Positions 27,643 through 37,750 of a stretch of 64,000 bases of DNA are shown here, piece after piece. The stretch covers positions 372,001 to 436,000 of the forward strand of contig JBDZVA010000003.1 in the NCBI GenBank assembly GCA_040255465.1. Direction: 5' to 3'. The notes beneath the pieces are model-generated. The model was not told the DNA's origin and did no database searches. It worked only from the letters and a program-made list of their open reading frames with translations. The stretch's first letter is position 1. Each line of letters starts with the position of its first letter. The DNA is from UBA5793 sp040255465 (GTDB lineage Bacteria; Planctomycetota; Phycisphaerae; Phycisphaerales; UBA5793). The translations under genes and the position numbers were made by a program.

Positions 27643-28344
27643 ATGACCGGAACCAGCCGCATCGGTATCCTGCTGCTGCTGCTTCTCGCCGGGTGGGTGG
27701 TGATGTACTACCTGCTTTTCTCCCCCATCGCCAACGATGAGGGCGATCCGACCAACGGCCTGAACATTCTCGAAACCGACAGCGTGGGCTCGAACCCGGA
27801 CGATCAGCCGCCGGTGATCGAGCAGTCGCCTCTGCCTCGCGTCGAGAACGATCCGTCGCCAACCAACAACGGGAACGAAGCGGGCAACGGCCCCCCGCCC
27901 GTGAATGAAACGCCCAGGAACGCCGAGCGGACGCCCGCGATCCCTCCGCCACCTCCAACCACGCCCTACACGGTGCGTCGCGGCGACACGATGGAGACGA
28001 TCGCTGCGGGCTGGTTCGGCAGCAAGTCGAAGTGGGTTCTGATCGCCCATGAGAATCCGCTGGTCGACCCGCTCAAACTCAAGTCGGGGCAGAATCTCCG
28101 CCTGCCGGCGAAGGACGCGACGCTCGACAACATTCCGATGGAGGAGTTGCGCCGGCTGACGCGCAGCACAAAGTACGTTGTCGTCGATGGCGACAGCCTG
28201 TGGAAGATCGCGGCGCGCGTGTACGGCAACGGCGCGCTGCATCCGCTGATTTCGGAGGCGAACCGAGACGTTCTGGGTCGCAGCAATGATCTTCAGATCG
28301 GCATGGAGCTGGTCATCCCGCCGTACCAGAAGCCGGCGGACTGA
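27643..28344 (+). CDS. membrane-anchored protein with two LysM domains
   Basis: 233 residues. GGAGG lies eight bases before the ATG. One N-terminal membrane anchor (IGILLLLLLAGWVVMYYLLF), a disordered Pro/Asn-rich linker, then two LysM domains: YTVRRGDTMETIAAGWFG (residue about 107) and KYVVVDGDSLWKIAARVYG (residue about 168). LysM binds peptidoglycan glycan chains, so this protein probably tethers to the cell wall. It lies 80 bases after secDF. Confidence 0.88.
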   Translation: MTGTSRIGILLLLLLAGWVVMYYLLFSPIANDEGDPTNGLNILETDSVGSNPDDQPPVIEQSPLPRVENDPSPTNNGNEAGNGPPPVNETPRNAERTPAIPPPPPTTPYTVRRGDTMETIAAGWFGSKSKWVLIAHENPLVDPLKLKSGQNLRLPAKDATLDNIPMEELRRLTRSTKYVVVDGDSLWKIAARVYGNGALHPLISEANRDVLGRSNDLQIGMELVIPPYQKPAD

Positions 28345-28368
28345 CTCGCATCAATCGCATTTCACCCG

Positions 28369-28872
28369 TTACATGACTGACGGCAAACCGATGCAACGTC
28401 GCCAGGACGAGACCTGGCCGAGGTGCATCATGACGTGGTTGGCAAACAGGAAGTGCAGGGCGTGGCCGATCTGCGGAAAGCGGGCGGCGTATCGCTCATG
28501 GGTCGTCGGTCGCTGCATCACCTCGTTGTCAACGGTTTCGAGGTAGTCGAGCATCACGGCGTGTCGATCGCGCAGTTCCTTCATGATCTCATCCTTGGCG
28601 GGATAGATCGACGCGTCGTCGAGGCACTTGCTGCCGGGCTCGAAGAGCGGAATGAACCGCTCGTTCGGTTTGGCCAGATCCGTGCGGCCAAGCAACGGCC
28701 CGAGGGCGCGATCGGGATAGAGCGCCAGATGGCCAAAGCACCACGCGGGGTGGTTGATCGTGGGGTGAGGCCGAAAGGCGAACTTGTCGGCTGGGATGTC
28801 TTTGGCCAGACCATCGGCGTATCCGAGGGCGATGCGGAGGTTGTTGGCGAGGAACTGTGCGGAAGTGGTCAT
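28369..28872 (-). CDS. DinB-family protein
   Basis: 167 residues of four-helix-bundle type. The metal-ligand histidines of the DinB/YfiT fold are likely those in HPAWCFGHLALY (residue about 41-48) and FANHVMMHLGQVSSWRR (residue about 143-148). The role of such proteins is often thiol-dependent detoxification, but the substrate is unknown. Convergent with the LysM gene. A second DinB-like protein is encoded at 46404-46871. Confidence 0.8.
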   Translation of the reverse strand: MTTSAQFLANNLRIALGYADGLAKDIPADKFAFRPHPTINHPAWCFGHLALYPDRALGPLLGRTDLAKPNERFIPLFEPGSKCLDDASIYPAKDEIMKELRDRHAVMLDYLETVDNEVMQRPTTHERYAARFPQIGHALHFLFANHVMMHLGQVSSWRRCIGLPSVM

Positions 28873-28960
28873 CGTGTCTCACTCCAGTCTGGTGTGTGCA
28901 TGTTGATCATCGCGCGAGCGATGGTTGAGTTTAGCGCGGTGACGCGAATGGCCGCCTGAC

Positions 28961-30046
28961 TCAGGCCCCCAGGTATTTTGCGTAGATGCCGCGCGCTACT
29001 TCAGGCCGGCTGGTGCCCTTGACGATGGCGCGGCCGTTTGGGAAGACGGTCAGTTCGATGGGGCCGGTCGGGTCGATGAGGTTGGCGCGAAGCAGGTAGC
29101 GATTCCACTCCACCTGGCCGTGGGACTGCAAACGGGCGCCCAGCGCGGCAAGATCCGTCGTCGCGGCGTTGCGCGGGACGATCTGCACGGCATCGCGCCC
29201 GCAGAGCGAGGCGGTGGCGCCGCGAAACTCGCCGGCAAGGTGTTCGAACTTCCCCTGGCCGCAGCACAGGCAGTGCCCGGCTCGATAGGCGCCGCTGATG
29301 TTGAGGCGCTGGTGCTCGCCGCGCCAGACGTCGATGGTTGTGAGATCGCGGCTGACGGCGTCGAAGCGCCCGGCCAGGATCTTGATGGCCTCGACGGCCT
29401 GCCAGTTGGCGATGATGCCGACCATGGGACCGAGCACACCCGCTGTGTCACAGGTCAGGCTCGCGCCGGCCGGAGGCGCGGCGTCAAAGACGCAGCGCAG
29501 ACAGGGCCCGGCATGCGCATCCCACTCCCGTGAGGGGCGACCTGCGGGGCTCGCATGCGGCAGGAACGTCGCCGTCATGCCATGCGTCGCGACCGCGCCG
29601 CCGTAGACGTAGGGGATGCCGCGCTTCACCGCGACGTCGTTGAGCAGGTAGCGGGTTTCGAAGTTGTCGAGACCATCGACGATCAACTCGGCGTCTCCGA
29701 TAACCCGTTCGACATTTGAGGGATTCACATCGTCGACGACGGCCTCGATGTGGATACTCGAGTTGACTCGGGCGAGCCGTCGCCGGGCCGCTTCGGCCTT
29801 GGGCAGGCCGTCGGCGAGATCCTGTTCATCGTAGAGAACCTGCCGCTGGAGGTTGGTCAGCTCGATGAGATCGCGATCAACCAGGGTCAGCCGCCCGACG
29901 CCGGCACGGGCGAGCATGTCTGCGAGACAGGCGCCCAGCGCCCCGCAGCCGATGACCGCCGCGTGTGACGCAGCCAGCCGCCGCTGGCCGTGCTCGCCGA
30001 TCTGGGGCAGGAGCATCTGGCGGTGATAACGCGAGGGGTCGGTCAT
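28961..30046 (-). CDS. E1-like ThiF/MoeB-family adenylyltransferase
   Basis: Adenylates the C-terminus of a ubiquitin-like sulfur carrier (ThiS/MoaD type). N-terminal RYHRQMLLPQIGEHGQRRL, the nucleotide loop VIGCGALGACLADMLARAGV, LVDRDLIELTNLQRQVLY and DGLDNFETRYLLND are all canonical. Zinc cysteines are CLRC and CLCC. The candidate catalytic Cys is in TCDTAGVLGPMVG. A C-terminal extension of about 100 residues lacks a clear rhodanese motif. No thi or moa gene is adjacent, so thiamine versus molybdopterin cannot be decided. Confidence 0.85.
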   Translation of the reverse strand: MTDPSRYHRQMLLPQIGEHGQRRLAASHAAVIGCGALGACLADMLARAGVGRLTLVDRDLIELTNLQRQVLYDEQDLADGLPKAEAARRRLARVNSSIHIEAVVDDVNPSNVERVIGDAELIVDGLDNFETRYLLNDVAVKRGIPYVYGGAVATHGMTATFLPHASPAGRPSREWDAHAGPCLRCVFDAAPPAGASLTCDTAGVLGPMVGIIANWQAVEAIKILAGRFDAVSRDLTTIDVWRGEHQRLNISGAYRAGHCLCCGQGKFEHLAGEFRGATASLCGRDAVQIVPRNAATTDLAALGARLQSHGQVEWNRYLLRANLIDPTGPIELTVFPNGRAIVKGTSRPEVARGIYAKYLGA

Positions 30047-30291
30047 TCGCGGATTCTAGGGAGTTCTCAGGCTGGCTCCCGGCTCGAAGTCGGGGGTCAC
30101 TGGGCCCCCGTCCGAGAAGCAGCGGGATTGCCGCGTTTGCCGAGACCGCAATGGGCGTCGGCGAGGGCGTCTTTGCGTCCCTGACCACTGGCAACTCCCG
30201 CTTGCGAATTGGACTCTTGTTCAGACGGTGGTTGGCACGCAACCGCCGGATAACTCGCAAACCAGTTGGATCTCAGGGAAGGGAACACGAC

Positions 30292-30873
30292 ATGAACAAG
30301 AACCTGATCAAGTGCGCCACGCTGAGTCTTCTCTCATTCGGTTTTGGAACCGCCGCGCATGCTGACATCATCATGGGTCAGCCGGTCACGACTCCCAGCG
30401 GCCGCTCAACCGCGACGCTGGAATTCCGTGGCTCGAGCGCGGGCTACACGGGGGAGTTCTACTTTCTCGGCTGGGGGACCGAGGGAACGATCCTCAACCT
30501 GGCGCCGAACACGAATGGCAATGATCTCGGCCAGCTGCTCTTCAACAATCACGAGAGCACCTATGGATCGTCAGTGGCCCTGCTTGGCGAATTCGAATCC
30601 GGCAGCGCGCTGCACTTTGCGTACGTGATCGTCGCGCCCAGCAGCAAGTACGACCTGTTCCGCACGGATGTGGAGAACGACCGGTACAACTTCGCGTACG
30701 ACGCGGAGAATGGCGACTACCGGCTTGAGGATCTGCGCCGCGATTACCAAAACTACGACGGCGACTACAACGACGCGATGTTCCGCGTTTCGTTCCAGAG
30801 CATTCCCGCGCCCGGCAGCCTGGCCCTACTCAGCCTCGGTGGCTTCGCCATGACGCGACGCCGCCGGCGCTGA
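30292..30873 (+). CDS. PEP-CTERM-type exported protein
   Basis: 193 residues with a signal peptide (LIKCATLSLLSFGFGTAAHA), a beta-rich body with a DUF4114-like acidic part (YQNYDGDYNDAMFRVSF) and a C-terminal IPAPGSLALLSLGGFAMTRR followed by more Arg. This is a PEP-CTERM sorting signal (variant PAP), recognised by an exosortase. It probably ends up on the surface. A strong terminator follows. Confidence 0.8.
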   Translation: MNKNLIKCATLSLLSFGFGTAAHADIIMGQPVTTPSGRSTATLEFRGSSAGYTGEFYFLGWGTEGTILNLAPNTNGNDLGQLLFNNHESTYGSSVALLGEFESGSALHFAYVIVAPSSKYDLFRTDVENDRYNFAYDAENGDYRLEDLRRDYQNYDGDYNDAMFRVSFQSIPAPGSLALLSLGGFAMTRRRRR

Positions 30874-30916
30874 TTCGTCCCTCGCTTGACTTGCAACCCA
30901 CCCTCCTTTCTGGAAG

Positions 30917-30955
30917 ACACGCCCCGGAGCGACTGCTCCGGGGCGTGTTGTTTTT
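30917..30955 (+). terminator. Rho-independent terminator
   Basis: A perfect 14-bp stem (ACACGCCCCGGAGC 30917-30930 with its complement 30935-30948) and a GACT loop, followed by TGTTTTT. It ends the PEP-CTERM gene. Confidence 0.85.
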
Positions 30956-31025
30956 GAGATGCTTCAGTTGGCTCATCAAGGGCGACCAGGCGCGCCGGCC
31001 TGACGCCGCATACGCTCAGAGCAAG

Positions 31026-31523
31026 GTGACCTCTTCTCCGTCTCAACGCGGTTCTGGACCTGCTGTCGTCGCTGAGTCGACGTGGCGGGCTCTGGCGTCT
31101 ATTCGGCATGAGCATCTGCTGCAAGAGATGTTCGGCTCTGTGGCGATGGCGCAGGCGGCTGCGGACGCGGTGCGGGCGGACCGGATGATCCTTCCGGGCT
31201 GGCTGGACATCCACGGTGATGTTCCCGAAATCGACCTGCCGTCGCGGCTGGTGCGGGTGGAGGGCAGCGACCGGGCGACAATCATGCTGGCGATCCACTT
31301 GAATGCGCCGATGACGCTGCTGGAGGGCAAGGCGATCCTGGAGAAGGTGAAACTGAGTTTCATCAAGGCGATGAGCACGGTTGGGCTGATCGTGCAGGCG
31401 TACCAGACGGGGCGCGTGAAGGCCGCTAGGCCGCTGCTGGTGGCGCTGGAGCGGAAGGGCCACGAGATGCCGCCGCCTGAGCAGATGGCGGCACTATTGT
31501 CGGCGCTGGACGGCCTCCAGTAA
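31026..31523 (+). CDS. conserved-looking hypothetical protein
   Basis: I do not recognise this protein. From a GTG at 31026 it has 165 residues (a TTG at 30954 would lengthen it but lies in the preceding terminator tract). It is soluble, with a central MILPGWLDIHGDVPEIDLPS, RLVRVEGSDRATIMLAIHLN and a helical end ALERKGHEMPPPEQMAALLS. Base composition and codon use match the neighbours. It precedes the tRNA-Thr/tuf cluster but has its own leader. Confidence 0.5.
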   Translation: MTSSPSQRGSGPAVVAESTWRALASIRHEHLLQEMFGSVAMAQAAADAVRADRMILPGWLDIHGDVPEIDLPSRLVRVEGSDRATIMLAIHLNAPMTLLEGKAILEKVKLSFIKAMSTVGLIVQAYQTGRVKAARPLLVALERKGHEMPPPEQMAALLSALDGLQ

Positions 31524-31676
31524 GGCCCGCAATCTCGGCAAATGGGCCGGGATTTTGCTTCCAATCGCGTCGCGTGATTGACCATTTTCGCGGCGAGGCC
31601 TAGGGTTGCCGTCCCGATTTGTCCAGATGTGGGCACGGGTTGCAGGCGGTCGATGCGGGCAGGCCCGTGCGATCGC

Positions 31677-31705
31677 TTGTTTCATCCTGATGAAGCGGAT
31701 ATTCT
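31677..31705 (+). promoter_or_regulatory. candidate sigma-70 promoter of the tRNA-Thr/tuf cluster
   Basis: TTGTTT (31677-31682), 17-base spacer, TATTCT (31700-31705). It lies about 50 bases before tRNA-Thr, so it could drive tRNA-Thr and tuf. Confidence 0.5.
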
Positions 31706-31756
31706 GACCGTCCCGATCCGAGTGGGGTGCGGAACGACCGGCATCGGGTGCCTGCT

Positions 31757-31828
<72 letters not shown>

Positions 31829-32031
31829 TTGGGCGACGATTGCCGGTCCTCGGACGGCACGGAGCCCGCTGAATCTCAGTCTCGAGCAATCGGGCTGGGT
31901 CGTTGAAATGTTCGGAAGTGCATTGCGCTGCGGCTCGATGCCCTTCGTGTAGAATTATCGAACTGGAATCCCAAGTCGGGTCGTCATGTCGGCGGCTCAC
32001 CGAATCGTCTGAAGTTTGGAGGTTGCCTGCA

Positions 32032-33243
<1,212 letters not shown>

Positions 33244-33262
33244 TCAGATTGAGCGTCAGGCT

Positions 33263-33296
33263 CTCCGGATCGATTCGAAGGAGTCGATCCGGAGCC
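33263..33296 (+). other. intercistronic hairpin between tuf and rpmG
   Basis: A perfect 10-bp inverted repeat (TCCGGATCGA with TCGATCCGGA) lies 22 bases after the tuf stop. No T-tract follows, so it looks more like an RNA processing or stability element than a terminator. Confidence 0.45.
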
Positions 33297-33349
33297 TGCC
33301 GCCGAACGCCGCCCGCTCAGGCTGAGCTGGGCGGCGTCGGAGCGACACC

Positions 33350-33529
33350 ATGGCGAAGAAATCAACGGGTCGAGAGTACGTGTGGCTCCAGTGCACCGAG
33401 AGCAACGATCTCAATTACCGCACTCAGGTCAACCTCAAGGGCGGAATGCCCGAGAAACTCAAGGAGGGGCTCATGAAGTTCTCTCCGAGACTGCGCAAGC
33501 ACACCTTGCATAAGATCAAGCGAAAGTGA
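33350..33529 (+). CDS. rpmG: 50S ribosomal protein L33
   Basis: A 59-residue ORF: MAKKSTGREYVWLQCTESND at the start and SPRLRKHTLHKIKRK at the end. Typical L33 features are the N-terminal basic AKK, the YRTQVNLK strand and the basic C-terminus KHTLHKIKRK. Only one Cys is present, so it is the zinc-free type. It lies between tuf and tRNA-Trp, as in many bacteria. Confidence 0.93.
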   Translation: MAKKSTGREYVWLQCTESNDLNYRTQVNLKGGMPEKLKEGLMKFSPRLRKHTLHKIKRK

Positions 33530-33599
33530 TCCGTCGGACGGGGATCAGCCCTTCCCGGCGGCTCGACCGAGCCGGGCGAACCCTTGTTCAGCCCTGCAT

Positions 33600-33672
33600 A
33601 CGGGCGTAGCTCAATTGGTAGAGCAGCTGATTCCAAATCAGCAGGTTGGGGGTTCGAGTCCTCCTGCCCGTG
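33600..33672 (+). tRNA. tRNA-Trp (CCA)
   Basis: Acceptor ACGGGCG/TGCCCGT, D arm GCTC/GAGC, anticodon arm GCTGA-TTCCAAA-TCAGC with anticodon CCA, T arm GGGGG/CCTCC, discriminator G as expected for Trp. No encoded CCA tail. Placed between rpmG and secE. Confidence 0.95.
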
Positions 33673-33746
33673 TTTCAACCCGTCTTCGTGGCCTCGTCTG
33701 CAACCTTCCCCGCCGTTTTCCAAATCCATAGAGTTGAACGATTCAC

Positions 33747-34175
33747 ATGGCTGGCGCAATCTACAAACCGGATCAGGGCTACTGGACGCGAACCATGAGC
33801 GCGGTGGCGGTCGGCGTCATCGGCCTGGCTGGTGCGGTGTGGATCTACGACCAGCTGGTGGGCACGAGCATCTACCTGCAGGGCGGCCTGGCGGCGGCGT
33901 TCATGATCGCGACGGCTGCGATCATCTACTGGGTGTATGGCATCAACCGCACGACGGTCGATTTCTTCATCGCCACCGAAGGCGAACTCAAGAAGGTGAA
34001 CTGGACGACGCGTCGCGAAATCGTGGGATCCACCTGGGTCGTGGTGATCGTCTCCATTTCCATTGCCCTGATCCTGTTCATCGTGGACATCTTCTTCAAG
34101 GAGTTGTTCAGCGCGATCGGCATCCTGACGGGGGGCAGCTACTTCGTCGAGCTCTTCAAGAGTCTGTTCAGTTGA
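33747..34175 (+). CDS. secE: SecE preprotein translocase subunit
   Basis: 142 residues, longer than the minimal single-helix form, with two extra N-terminal membrane segments (VAVGVIGLAGAVWIYDQLV and AAAFMIATAAIIYWVYGI). The conserved amphipathic helix and last membrane helix are EGELKKVNWTTRREIVGSTW and VVVIVSISIALILFIVD. Essential part of SecYEG. nusG follows 85 bases later. Confidence 0.94.
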   Translation: MAGAIYKPDQGYWTRTMSAVAVGVIGLAGAVWIYDQLVGTSIYLQGGLAAAFMIATAAIIYWVYGINRTTVDFFIATEGELKKVNWTTRREIVGSTWVVVIVSISIALILFIVDIFFKELFSAIGILTGGSYFVELFKSLFS

Positions 34176-34260
34176 TCGCGCTTGCGCCGCACCGGCTTGC
34201 CTCGCCTCAATCCGGCTCGGTTGGCCCCGCCGCGCCACACGTCCAAGAGAAGGCGATACG

Positions 34261-34905
34261 ATGTCCGTCAAGTCTGCAAGCGAGTCCAACCCCGTGGAAG
34301 TCAAAGTGACCGAGCCAGAAGAGAACTTTGCCGAAGAACCAACCTACCAGCCCGGCATGGACTGGTTCGTTCTCCGCGTGGCTTCCAACAAGGAAAACTA
34401 CGTTCGCGAGACACTGCTGCGCAAGGTCCAGATCGAGGGGCTGACCAACCTCGTCGGCCGCATCCTCGTCCCCACGGAAAAGACCAAGACGATGAAAGGC
34501 GGCAAGCAGCGCATCACCGAGACGAAGCTCTACCCGGGCTACGTTTTCGTCGAAATGCGCCTCGAACCGGACGGCCGCATTCCCCAGGACGTCTTCTTCC
34601 TCATCAAGGAAACGACGGGCGTGGGCGACTTTGTCGGCACGGCCGGCCGCCCCACTCCGATGAGCAAGAGCGAAGTCGAGCAGATGCTGCACGACGCGCG
34701 CAAGCCCGACGAAGTGCCGCAGGTCAAGGCGGAGTTCAGCAAGGGCGACGTTGTAAAGATCAAGGAAGGCCCCTTCGAGAACATGGAAGGGACCGTCGAC
34801 GAGTTCATGCCCGACAAGGGCATCGTCCGCGTGCTCGTCACGATCTTCGGCCGCCAGGCGCCGATCGAGGTCGAGTACTGGACCTTGTCTCGCGCAGACG
34901 AATAG
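34261..34905 (+). CDS. nusG: transcription termination/antitermination factor NusG
   Basis: 214 residues. The NGN domain starts at MDWFVLRVASNKENYVRETL, with LYPGYVFVEM and FVGTAGRPTPMSKSE; the KOW domain is FSKGDVVKIKEGPFENMEGT. It couples RNA polymerase to Rho or the ribosome. The usual next genes rplK-rplA-rplJ-rplL are absent here: a minus-strand gene with no ribosomal function follows after 82 bases. Confidence 0.96.
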   Translation: MSVKSASESNPVEVKVTEPEENFAEEPTYQPGMDWFVLRVASNKENYVRETLLRKVQIEGLTNLVGRILVPTEKTKTMKGGKQRITETKLYPGYVFVEMRLEPDGRIPQDVFFLIKETTGVGDFVGTAGRPTPMSKSEVEQMLHDARKPDEVPQVKAEFSKGDVVKIKEGPFENMEGTVDEFMPDKGIVRVLVTIFGRQAPIEVEYWTLSRADE

Positions 34906-34987
34906 TCTGCACGCTCCTTGCAACTCAGCGAATCCAAGTGACACGCACACCACGGAGTTATTGCGCGCCCGGCTCGCACTTAGGGGG

Positions 34988-35656
34988 CTAGTCACGATTC
35001 CAGCCGCATTCGGGGCAACTTGGGGTGGCTAGACCCCGCAAGTCGTACCCGCACTCGGGGCATCGCCAATGATGGCGTTGGCGATCGTGCACGACGATGG
35101 ACATCGTCACATAAATCACGAGCCACACAAACGCAATCGGCAGTAGCATGATTGCCGCAGAACGGACGATCAACCCAACAAGAACAACCGAGTGCGTCTC
35201 GACGCCGGGCTCAATTGGGCCCCAGTAGTTGTCTCTGTCGTCAAGGCAGAGGTAGCGGCCGCTTGGGTCCCAGAGATTCGGAGCGGGATCGTCTTTGTGA
35301 CCCCAATTAATCACCACTATTTGCTGCGGATTCTCGCCTCTAAGCAGTACACGCCGATCACCCATGAACTTGGCCGCCTGCAGCAGTTCTGAATCAATCT
35401 CATGGGATGGCATATGAACCCGTCGGCACGTTACCTCACACGATCGCTTCAGCACATTGAAGCCTGAACCGGGGCCGTAACCGAATGCGCTGACACTCAC
35501 CTCGAATTCATAGGCCTCGCCGCTCGCGCTATGGCCCGAGAGTCCATAGACGGTGGCACGGGTGCCAAGCGATGATTCCGTGAGCCAACCAGTCAGCCCG
35601 ACCCATGCAATAAGCGAAACGACGATGACCAGCATGCTCGGTTTCCAGTAGACCAT
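34988..35656 (-). CDS. membrane protein with C-terminal zinc ribbon
   Basis: 222 residues from an ATG with GAGGGG six bases upstream. N-terminal membrane segment (MLVIVVSLIAWVGLTGWL), a mainly extracytoplasmic middle, a second membrane segment (IMLLPIAFVWLVIYVTMSIV), then a zinc ribbon WRCPECGYDLRGLATPSCPE plus CGW. The CPECGYDLRG motif recurs in many planctomycete membrane proteins of unknown role. No enzyme motif is seen. Confidence 0.7.
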   Translation of the reverse strand: MVYWKPSMLVIVVSLIAWVGLTGWLTESSLGTRATVYGLSGHSASGEAYEFEVSVSAFGYGPGSGFNVLKRSCEVTCRRVHMPSHEIDSELLQAAKFMGDRRVLLRGENPQQIVVINWGHKDDPAPNLWDPSGRYLCLDDRDNYWGPIEPGVETHSVVLVGLIVRSAAIMLLPIAFVWLVIYVTMSIVVHDRQRHHWRCPECGYDLRGLATPSCPECGWNRD

Positions 35657-35718
35657 GCTTGCCCCTCGTTGCACCCTCGCGACAGTAAGCTGCAATCAAC
35701 CATGACTGCAGAATAATC

Positions 35719-36345
35719 TTACCGCGATTCTTCCGCAAGAAGCCCTGCTATCACGCGAGATCGCTCGAGGCGTCGCCACACACGTTGCTCGCAGCCTGCC
35801 ATGTCAGCCAGCGACTTGATCGCCTGCGACACTGAAGTGTACTTGTCTCGATCGCGTTTGAGTTTCGCAAGAATGTCGGCTCCGCGCTCCGCGACATTGC
35901 GGCATGGGCGAACGGCGACGCGCGTGTCGAGGATATCGGCGATCGCCTGCGCGAGGGTGCGATCGATCGAACCGCAGGCGTCGGTGTAGCCGGTGAGGAC
36001 GAAGCGGCGCACGGGCACGCCCTGGGACTGCACGCGATGCACGGCCGCTCGCAGGCCGAGCGAGATTCGTTCGCAATCACTCAGTTGTGCAAGAACCTCG
36101 GGCGCATGATCCAAAGCCGGATCCCATTCGATGGCGTAGGTGCAGTAGCCGTCGGCGAGTCCGGTTGGATGGAACGCCGCGCCCTGGATTGTCGGTTTCG
36201 GCACGCGACTGCTCATGGCCGTGCGGGGCGGCGCGGCGTCCAGGCGCGGCTCGCCGTGGCATTCGATGACCAGTGTGGACGGTTCGGCCACGCCTGCCGC
36301 CGCCAGTCGCGCGAGCAATCGGTCCAGTGGTTCGTGACGCATCAC
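35719..36345 (-). CDS. hypothetical protein in the nadD operon
   Basis: 208 residues, soluble, not recognised. A possible central alpha/beta core is YAIEWDPALDHAPEVLAQLS and RRFVLTGYTDACGSIDRTLA. Its start (GTG or the next ATG) overlaps the nadD stop, so it is translated from the nadD mRNA. No motif points to a function; an NAD-related role would be an inference from position alone. Confidence 0.6.
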   Translation of the reverse strand: MMRHEPLDRLLARLAAAGVAEPSTLVIECHGEPRLDAAPPRTAMSSRVPKPTIQGAAFHPTGLADGYCTYAIEWDPALDHAPEVLAQLSDCERISLGLRAAVHRVQSQGVPVRRFVLTGYTDACGSIDRTLAQAIADILDTRVAVRPCRNVAERGADILAKLKRDRDKYTSVSQAIKSLADMAGCEQRVWRRLERSRVIAGLLAEESR

Positions 36346-36983
36346 GTCGGGCGGCTTCCGTATAGTCCGTGTTTGCGAATGTACTCGAGCACGCGCGGCT
36401 CGATCACCGCGGACACGTCGCCGCCGTTCGCAATCGCGGCTCGGACGTCGGTGGAACTGACGTCAACGAACGGCGCGTCGATGATCCACTTCAAGTATTC
36501 ATCAGGAACGCCGTCTGCCCGCAACGCGGCGAGCGAATCGGGTGGCCGCAAGGCGACCACCGGCTGCGCCAGTTGGATAATCTCAGATGGCTTGCGCCAG
36601 CGCGGCAGCGATCGCAACTGGTCGCTGCCCATGAACAATCGCAATTCCACGGTTGCCGACAGCGCCGCTCGCAGCGCGCGTAACGTGTCCACCGTGTAAC
36701 TGGTGCCGCCGCGATCAATCTCAAGTGTGCTGATCGACGTGCGCGATTCATTTGCAAGCGCGATTCGCAGCATGGCGACTCGATGGGCGGCGGTGGCCGG
36801 CTGATCTGACTTGTGCGGCGACTGCGAGACCGGAACGAAGAGCACGTGATCGCAACGCGCCGCTTCGGCCGCGCGCATCGCCAATTGCACATGGGCCCGG
36901 TGGGGCGGATCAAACGTGCCGCCGACCACGAGCAATCGCTTGGTGCGGGGCGGCAGCGCGGGCTCAATCGGGAACGGGCTCAA
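36342..36983 (-). CDS. nadD: nicotinate-nucleotide adenylyltransferase
   Basis: Adenylates nicotinate mononucleotide to deamido-NAD. VVGGTFDPPHRAHVQLAMRA is the nucleotidyltransferase (T/H)xGH-type site and SSTDVRAAI the C-terminal family motif; FVPVSQSPHKS and MGSDQLRSLPRW are also typical. 213 residues from a TTG start that overlaps the upstream stop (TTGA). Middle gene of a three-gene minus-strand operon. Confidence 0.93.
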   Translation of the reverse strand: MSPFPIEPALPPRTKRLLVVGGTFDPPHRAHVQLAMRAAEAARCDHVLFVPVSQSPHKSDQPATAAHRVAMLRIALANESRTSISTLEIDRGGTSYTVDTLRALRAALSATVELRLFMGSDQLRSLPRWRKPSEIIQLAQPVVALRPPDSLAALRADGVPDEYLKWIIDAPFVDVSSTDVRAAIANGGDVSAVIEPRVLEYIRKHGLYGSRPT

Positions 36984-37696
36984 GACAGCGTCTCCGCATC
37001 ACAGAGGAGTTTCTCGAGCACTGTGACGACGCCTTGCATGGCCAGTTTCGAGGAATCTCCAAGCCGGCGCATGGCGGCGATTGAACGGGGCTGGCGCAGC
37101 AGGTCGTAGCCGATGCGCCACGGGCGTACGCGCCCGCTTCGGCCGACCCAGTGGTCGATGCCATCGGGCAGAATGGTTTCGACATCGTCACTGATGCCGC
37201 GCACCACGCCCCACGCCTTGTGGTGCGTCTGCACGGCCCAGGCGGCGAGGGCCGCGGACTCGGTGTCGACCAGTGCGGCGCCGGTGGTTTCGTGGGCGCT
37301 GCGTCGCTCTTCGGGCAGCCGGAGGATGCGGCGCGTGGTGAGGATGTCGCACATGTCCAGGCCGCGGCTGCCGGCCTCATCGCGGGGCCAGGTGGTGTTC
37401 CACTTCTCGCCGTCATCACTCACTACCCGTCGAGCGACGCGCACATCGCCGACGTGCAGGCGCGGCATGAGGGCGCCCGCCAGGCCGGCGAAGACGACAA
37501 TGCCAAAATCGCTGCCATCGAGTTCAAGGAGAAAGTCGAGCACGCGATCCACGCCGGGCCCGGTGCAGTGGATGGAGACGTCGCGCTTGAGCCGGTCCGA
37601 GTCGTGAAGGAACTCAGCCTCATATTCCAGCGCGCAGAGCACGATGGGCCGACTGAGTCGTCTGCCTGGCGCTGCGGGTTGGCCGGCGTTGCTCAC
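36980..37696 (-). CDS. nucleoside phosphorylase/nucleosidase-family protein
   Basis: 238 residues with the PNP/UDP superfamily features: IVLCALEYEAEFL at the start, VVFAGLAGALMPRLHVGDV in the middle, and ALVDTESAALAAWAV, whose Glu matches the ribose-binding Glu, then VRGISDDVE. It may be an MTA/SAH nucleosidase or a futalosine hydrolase; the sequence does not separate these. First gene of the operon with nadD. Confidence 0.78.
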   Translation of the reverse strand: MSNAGQPAAPGRRLSRPIVLCALEYEAEFLHDSDRLKRDVSIHCTGPGVDRVLDFLLELDGSDFGIVVFAGLAGALMPRLHVGDVRVARRVVSDDGEKWNTTWPRDEAGSRGLDMCDILTTRRILRLPEERRSAHETTGAALVDTESAALAAWAVQTHHKAWGVVRGISDDVETILPDGIDHWVGRSGRVRPWRIGYDLLRQPRSIAAMRRLGDSSKLAMQGVVTVLEKLLCDAETLS

Positions 37697-37750
37697 GCCC
37701 TGAGTCTAGGGATGTCGGCTGCACGAGCGGCAGCGCCGACGTCGAGCGGA

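Noticed and set aside
26798..28242. Two long minus-strand frames opposite secF and the LysM gene
   Set aside because: They overlap well supported genes on the plus strand and have shadow composition.
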